A stretch of DNA of 64,000 bases from Calocera cornea HHB12733 (Eukaryota > Basidiomycota > Dacrymycetes > Dacrymycetales > Dacrymycetaceae): contig KV423946.1 of assembly GCA_001632435.1 (NCBI GenBank), positions 9,169 through 73,168 on the forward strand. Direction: 5' to 3'. Position 1 is the stretch's first letter. Each line of letters opens with the position of its first letter. Positions 59,669 to 64,000 of the stretch are shown here, in pieces. The notes under the pieces are model-generated. The model made no database searches, was not told the DNA's origin, and was given only the letters and a program-made list of their open reading frames with translations. The position numbers and the translations under genes were made by a program.

Positions 59669-60057
59669 TGATAGAGCTTGTAGGGGACTAGTGGAGCAGG
59701 GTTCGGAAATGAAGCAGCTGTTGCCATAGTAGACTCGGACATTCGGACATTTGTTGCGTCATTGGGCGTAGATACCATCAATATACCAATAGCATCACTC
59801 ACGTCGATTCCATAGCAGTTGATACAGTTGATACGCGGATTCGCGCGGGGAAGCGAAGTCCGAGTGCGAGAAGGAAAGGTGAGAGACTTCCAAGTCGCTG
59901 GCATTCCGGCGGCGTGGCGTAACCCCGCATAGGCGTGCACCGCCACCGGAAGTCGCGGTTCAGCCCGGGTGGGGAGGCGACCCGCGCGTGCACGCATACA
60001 CGCACGCACACGCCCAAGCGCACGCCACGCTCACGCCCCCGACTTTTATATCAAGGC
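59669..60057. other. Intergenic region
   Basis: About 0.4 kb between the protease and the RING gene. The right half is CA/CG-rich (about 59985-60025). No gene supported. Confidence 0.45.
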
Positions 60058-61922
60058 ATGGCCGACAGAGCACAGGCAGGGACGGCCTTCCAAGCGCAGA
60101 TAATGGAGGACTCGCTCAAGTACGCAGAGGAGGTCAATCCAAACTTGGTACGTCCCCTGGCTGGTCCGTGATGGGATAACTTGCTCATGCGCGAGGCAGT
60201 TCTGCTCAATATGCCGGTGAGTGCGCGGTCCCGCGATCCTTTTGGGCGCATATACTGATCGAGGAGCGAAGGATGCCGTTCATCGACCCGTACACGACCA
60301 CGAATTGCCATCATACGTTCTGCTTTCTATGCATGAAGGAGGCCATCTCTATCGTGCCTCAATGTCCTATGTGCCGCTGTCCAGCGTCTATGAGCTCATT
60401 ATCACCTGCGCCGATAATAATTCGTCAGGTGCGCCTGCCACCAACGCGATCTCGATATATGCTTACGGGTGCTTAGATGGTTGATGAGCTCTTGGTTGTA
60501 TGCCCCCACGCACGAGACGGCTGTCCCGCCACCCCGCAACGCTGCCTCAAGGCCTCACACCTACGCGACTCCTGCCAGTACGCGCTCGAGAAGTGCACCG
60601 GCCTCGGCTGCTCTGCAACAGTAATGCGCAAGGACATGGCAGAGCACCGCGAGTCGCACTGCTCCGAGGTACTGGTGGAGTGCGAGGCGTGCCACGAGCA
60701 GGTGCGCCGCGGGCTACTGCAGCAGCACCAGCAGAGCGAGTGCAAGGGCGCTGAGCTGCCCTGCCCGGCGTGCGAGACGCTCCTCGCGCCTGCGGAGATG
60801 AAGGCGCACCTCGCTGCCTGCCCAGACGTGGTCGTCGCCTGCCCGCAATCGGTCTTCGGATGCACGGCCACCCTCCCGCGCTCGGACATGCCCGCGCACA
60901 CGAATTCCTGTACATACGACTCCCTCAAAGGGTTCTTCGCCCTCTTCGAGCAGCGCATGGACGGCATGCGGCTCGAGAACGAGCAGCTCCGGCGGCGCCT
61001 GTTCGACCTCGAGACGAAGCTCGCGCGGAGCGAGGCATCGCAGGCGGAGCTGGAGACGAGCGTCGGGCGCGCCCTCGGCCCGTGGTTCAGGGTCAGCGGG
61101 CCCGAGCCGTACCCGCTGGTGTGGGAGGATCATGCGGAATACAGGAACAGCGTGAGCGTGTTCTCGCGCTCGGGGACACCGTACGAGCGGCTCTGGAGCG
61201 ACGTGGAGATGCCCGCTTCGCCGTTGCATGCGCAGGCGCAGGCCGCGCCGCTCCAGATTCAGCAGGCGATCCTGCCTGGGCAGCTGCAGCCTCAGTCACC
61301 GACGGCCGCAATACCTTACGCGCCTGCACCGTACACGTCATACCCGGTCAACATGCCCCCACCATCGCAGTTCCACACTCCCCCGGCACCGACAGTCCCT
61401 CCCGTCTCACCCTCATCCGGAGGGCTCACCGCAGCTCTGGCAGCACTGCACGGCGGGCTCATCCGGCTCAGCTCGTACGTCGAGGCCCAGAGCCGGAGGA
61501 ACGAGATGCGCTTACAGACCGAGTCGCTCACGATCCGCGAGGAGGTGGGCGAGATGCGGAGCATCCTGCACGGCCTGCGGCTGCAGGTGCACTCCTCGCT
61601 CACGCGGCCGCAATCAATGCTGCAATCGGCCTCCCGGCTCAGCAGCATGCTCTCCCCGCTGACGAACGGCGAGCAAACGCCCGCGACCGTCCTCCCCGAG
61701 AGCCCGACGCGCGCCGACTCTCCCGTGCACGTGCTGGACGCCTCCCGCGGCTCGCTCAGGGAGACGACGATCGGGGAGCCGCGCGACCCGAACGACACGT
61801 CGAGCATGACGGTTGTGCGGCCTGAGAGGCCCGACCGGCAGATGTCGCGCTCGGGCTTGGGGCGAGTCACCAAAGGTGTGCATATGCATACGATTAGCAG
61901 GGTTGCGGATGGGAAGCTTTAG
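60058..61922 (+). CDS. RING and TRAF-type zinc-finger protein, putative E3 ubiquitin ligase
   Basis: Exons 60058-60147, 60200-60216, 60272-60428 and 60477-61922 give 569 residues. The RING finger (about 32-75) starts in the 17-nt exon 2 (FCSIC) and continues as RMPFIDPYTTTNCHHTFC, CFLCM and CPMCRCP: the full C3HC4 set. It is followed by TRAF-type zinc fingers (about 100-235): CPHARDGC, CQYALEKCTGLGC, CSEVLVECEACHEQV and CPACETLLAPAEMKAHLAAC. A coiled coil (about 245-285) and Ser/Pro-rich tail complete it. RING plus TRAF-zinc fingers are typical of TRAF/RNF-type ubiquitin ligases; the substrate is unknown. A single open frame starting at 60477 would miss the RING entirely. The intron before exon 3 ends in AAG. 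Confidence 0.88.
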
Positions 61923-64000
61923 AAGGTTGGGAGCGCAATGTACTCTACTTGGCATGCATCTTTTGTTTATTCGTATCTAAGACCCGGCAATATGATACCC
62001 GCATTCTTGCTCTTTGGTGAAACGGCAAGCCAGGCCAAGTGAGAGCCAACCGTGGCAACGATCATGTCTAGCGTGCAAACAATGCTTGGTTATTCTCAAG
62101 CTAGTTTCCAAGCACGTACAGATCTTCGCCCGTGCCCGATCTTCCAGACCTAAACCCAAGCCGGCCCTGTTCCACCAGTCCCAATCCCAATCAGACTCCC
62201 AACGTCCCCTGCTCCAGGGGATGCACAAGGCCGCCTCTCTTATCTCGCCGGCGGCATCAGTTCGAAGCACCCTCCGCCCATGCTCTGCACCTCGATATCG
62301 ATCGCTTTAAGGGTCGCGAAACAGAAATGCAGGAAGGGCGCTGACACATACATGCCCCTGATGGGGTGGGTGATGGGTCCCCGAGCACCGTGTGGGCGTA
62401 GGGGACAGGAATAGAAGCCGGTGTAATCTAGGCAACAGTTTGTAGTGACAGGAATAGCGAAGCAATCAATACATTGTCATAACTAGGGGATTGGAAGAGA
62501 GCAGGGGACATCGGCCGTGCCGACACGGGCTGTGCACTTTCCTCCCACAGGGGCGGGCAGAAGCGAGGGCTATTGAAGGGGGCCAAACGGGAGTCATGCG
62601 GACCGCCCGACCGCCGTGAAAGGCACTCCGTATTCCCGAAGGCAGCCGGGCGGCTCTTGAGTGACCTGGGAGCGCGTGTGCTGCTCAGCTGGGGGATAGG
62701 GGACAGGGGGACCACTACGGCTGCGCTGTATGCTCGTGTGCTCTATGTTCAGAGCTGGGACCAAGAAGAGTGTGGAGCAGGCGGTTGCCCCCTCCAGATA
62801 TCGGCGCACGGGAAGGTGGTAGCTCAGTGATGGAGTCATGGGGGCGTGATGCAAGCCTGGCTGTGCGGCCGTGCCACCGGAATCTCGGATGGAGGAATGG
62901 AGAGACCAGTGCAGGAGATCAGGGGCGGCGGACCAGGGCAGCAGGGCAGCTGAGGCGTGGAGCAGGCACGCAACCTGACTCCGGGGTGCTCCCTGCATTC
63001 GAGCCAAAGTCAACAGCTGGAAGAGCAACATAATACATACATACGGACGGGTTGGACACGTATTACGTGCGCATGCGCCCGGTGCTGTCCCTTACGCACT
63101 CGCGGGCTGCAGTACTAGAGTAGTAGTCAGTAGTAGTACGTTCATCCTCACCCTTGTGAAACCGCGGACTTGTGCAGCTGGAGAAGGGACAGCACACTGC
63201 GTACCGGATGCGGAAGGAGATGTGCCTTCGTAAAGTCTCTTCCTATCCGTCTCCTGCTGTCCCTTACCGGAGGAAGATGTGAAGATATGGCACCCCCGAT
63301 GCGTACTAATACTAAGTTGTTTTAGCAATAAATACGTTCTGTACGCGCAGTGGGGGCGGAAGCCCAGCCCGAAAGGACGGGCGTGGCGCATGGTGGGTTT
63401 TCAGGCTCATACATTGCGCAGTAGGGGACGGCGCTGGGCCGGCGGCAAGCTGATACTTCCTTCCTTCGGGACGCACTGAGCGGAAGTTGCCCGGCTGGTT
63501 TGCTTTTTTTCTTTTTTCTTTTGGGTCTGGGCTGGGTTGGGCCCTTGCTTTGCTGGAACGACAGACAGAGTCTTGCGAGTCACTCGGATAGCGCAGGCAT
63601 GTTGAAGCGCGCGAGCGAGCGGAGCGCTGGCAGCGACCCCTTCTTCCCCTGAGTCTTCCTTGTCCACTTCTCGCGCGCGCGGCCGAAACGACGCTGGCGG
63701 CCGCTAACTCACTGAGCTGGGCGGCCGCAGCCCACGCTCCGCTCAACAGGCGCGCGCGAGCGAATGCAAACATACAGGAAAGGAACAGGGACAGGAACGG
63801 GGAGAGGACGGGGAAGCGAAAGTGAAAACGGAAATGGAAATGGAAATGAACAACTGCTGGAGGCTGGGCGGAGATCCTCGGCGCATCAGCCGACATAGCG
63901 CGCATCCCGGGCCTTCGATTCCTGTGCGGCGCTGCGCTCCCCGCTCGAGTTACCGATGGAGGGGATGGGATGGGCTGGGCTGGGCTGGATGGAGGCGCAA
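61923..64000. other. Right-edge region without a supported gene
   Basis: About 2 kb with only short or low-complexity frames. It includes a poly-T/TTTTC tract (63504-63525), GGAAAT hexamers (63829-63848) and GGGCT/GGGAT tandems (63958-63990), all in a G+C-rich setting. It could be the promoter of a gene to the right, but I call nothing. Confidence 0.5.
63829..63848. repeat. (GGAAAT)n hexanucleotide repeat
   Basis: About three to four GGAAAT units; adjacent upstream sequence has related GGAACA/GGGACA units. Confidence 0.75.

Noticed and set aside
61923..64000. Short frames such as the His-Phe-rich minus-strand frame near 63312-63905
   Set aside because: The product is generated by GGAAAT/GGAACA repeats and has no conserved features or splice support.

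Overview
The window is nuclear DNA of a filamentous basidiomycete, most likely an Agaricomycete of the polypore type. The evidence is high G+C, dense spliced genes with 45-130 nt introns (GTRNGY donors, short branch-to-acceptor spacing), Ser/Pro/Ala low-complexity tails, an aspartic protease of the polyporopepsin type and a TPR-CHAT gene of the kind expanded in mushrooms. I rebuilt exon structures by hand from reading frame, splice sites and family conservation; where all exons could be joined, total lengths came out as whole codons. The assembly has one 100-N gap (28084-28183).

Left part (1-15.3 kb): a low-complexity gene running off the left edge; a secreted amidase-signature protein (minus); GCN5 histone acetyltransferase (minus) divergent from a Cti6-like PHD-finger gene (plus); an alpha/beta hydrolase (minus); and a second, nearly identical amidase (plus) that lacks one intron of the first. 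The two amidases form an inverted pair about 10 kb apart.

Middle (15.3-33 kb): NAD formate dehydrogenase (minus, seven exons), a small secreted protein, tRNA pseudouridine synthase PUS3 (minus), a large TPR-CHAT protein (minus), a CCHC zinc-knuckle RNA-binding protein, a presumed mitochondrial protein with a C-terminal pterin-4a-carbinolamine dehydratase domain (minus, broken by the gap), mevalonate diphosphate decarboxylase and ribosomal protein uS5.

Right part (33.5-64 kb): a LIM-LIM-C1-RhoGAP protein, a complex I accessory subunit (minus), a BTB protein, ornithine decarboxylase antizyme with a +1 programmed frameshift, an Mdm31/32 mitochondrial protein, a zinc-finger protein, a 2.4 kb gene-free stretch with telomere-like motifs, a SAM methyltransferase, Mediator subunit 31 (minus), an SLC35/TPT transporter, polyporopepsin-like aspartic protease, and a RING plus TRAF-type zinc-finger protein. 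The last 2 kb hold no supported gene.

Most genes are housekeeping: transcription and chromatin (GCN5, PHD, MED31), mitochondria (complex I, Mdm31, PCD-domain protein), translation (uS5, PUS3), polyamine control (antizyme), sterol precursors (MVD1). They do not form an obvious cluster. The most notable features are the antizyme frameshift, the TPR-CHAT gene with an unresolved 5' end, the PCD-domain fusion, the inverted amidase pair and several microexons that restore conserved zinc-binding residues.
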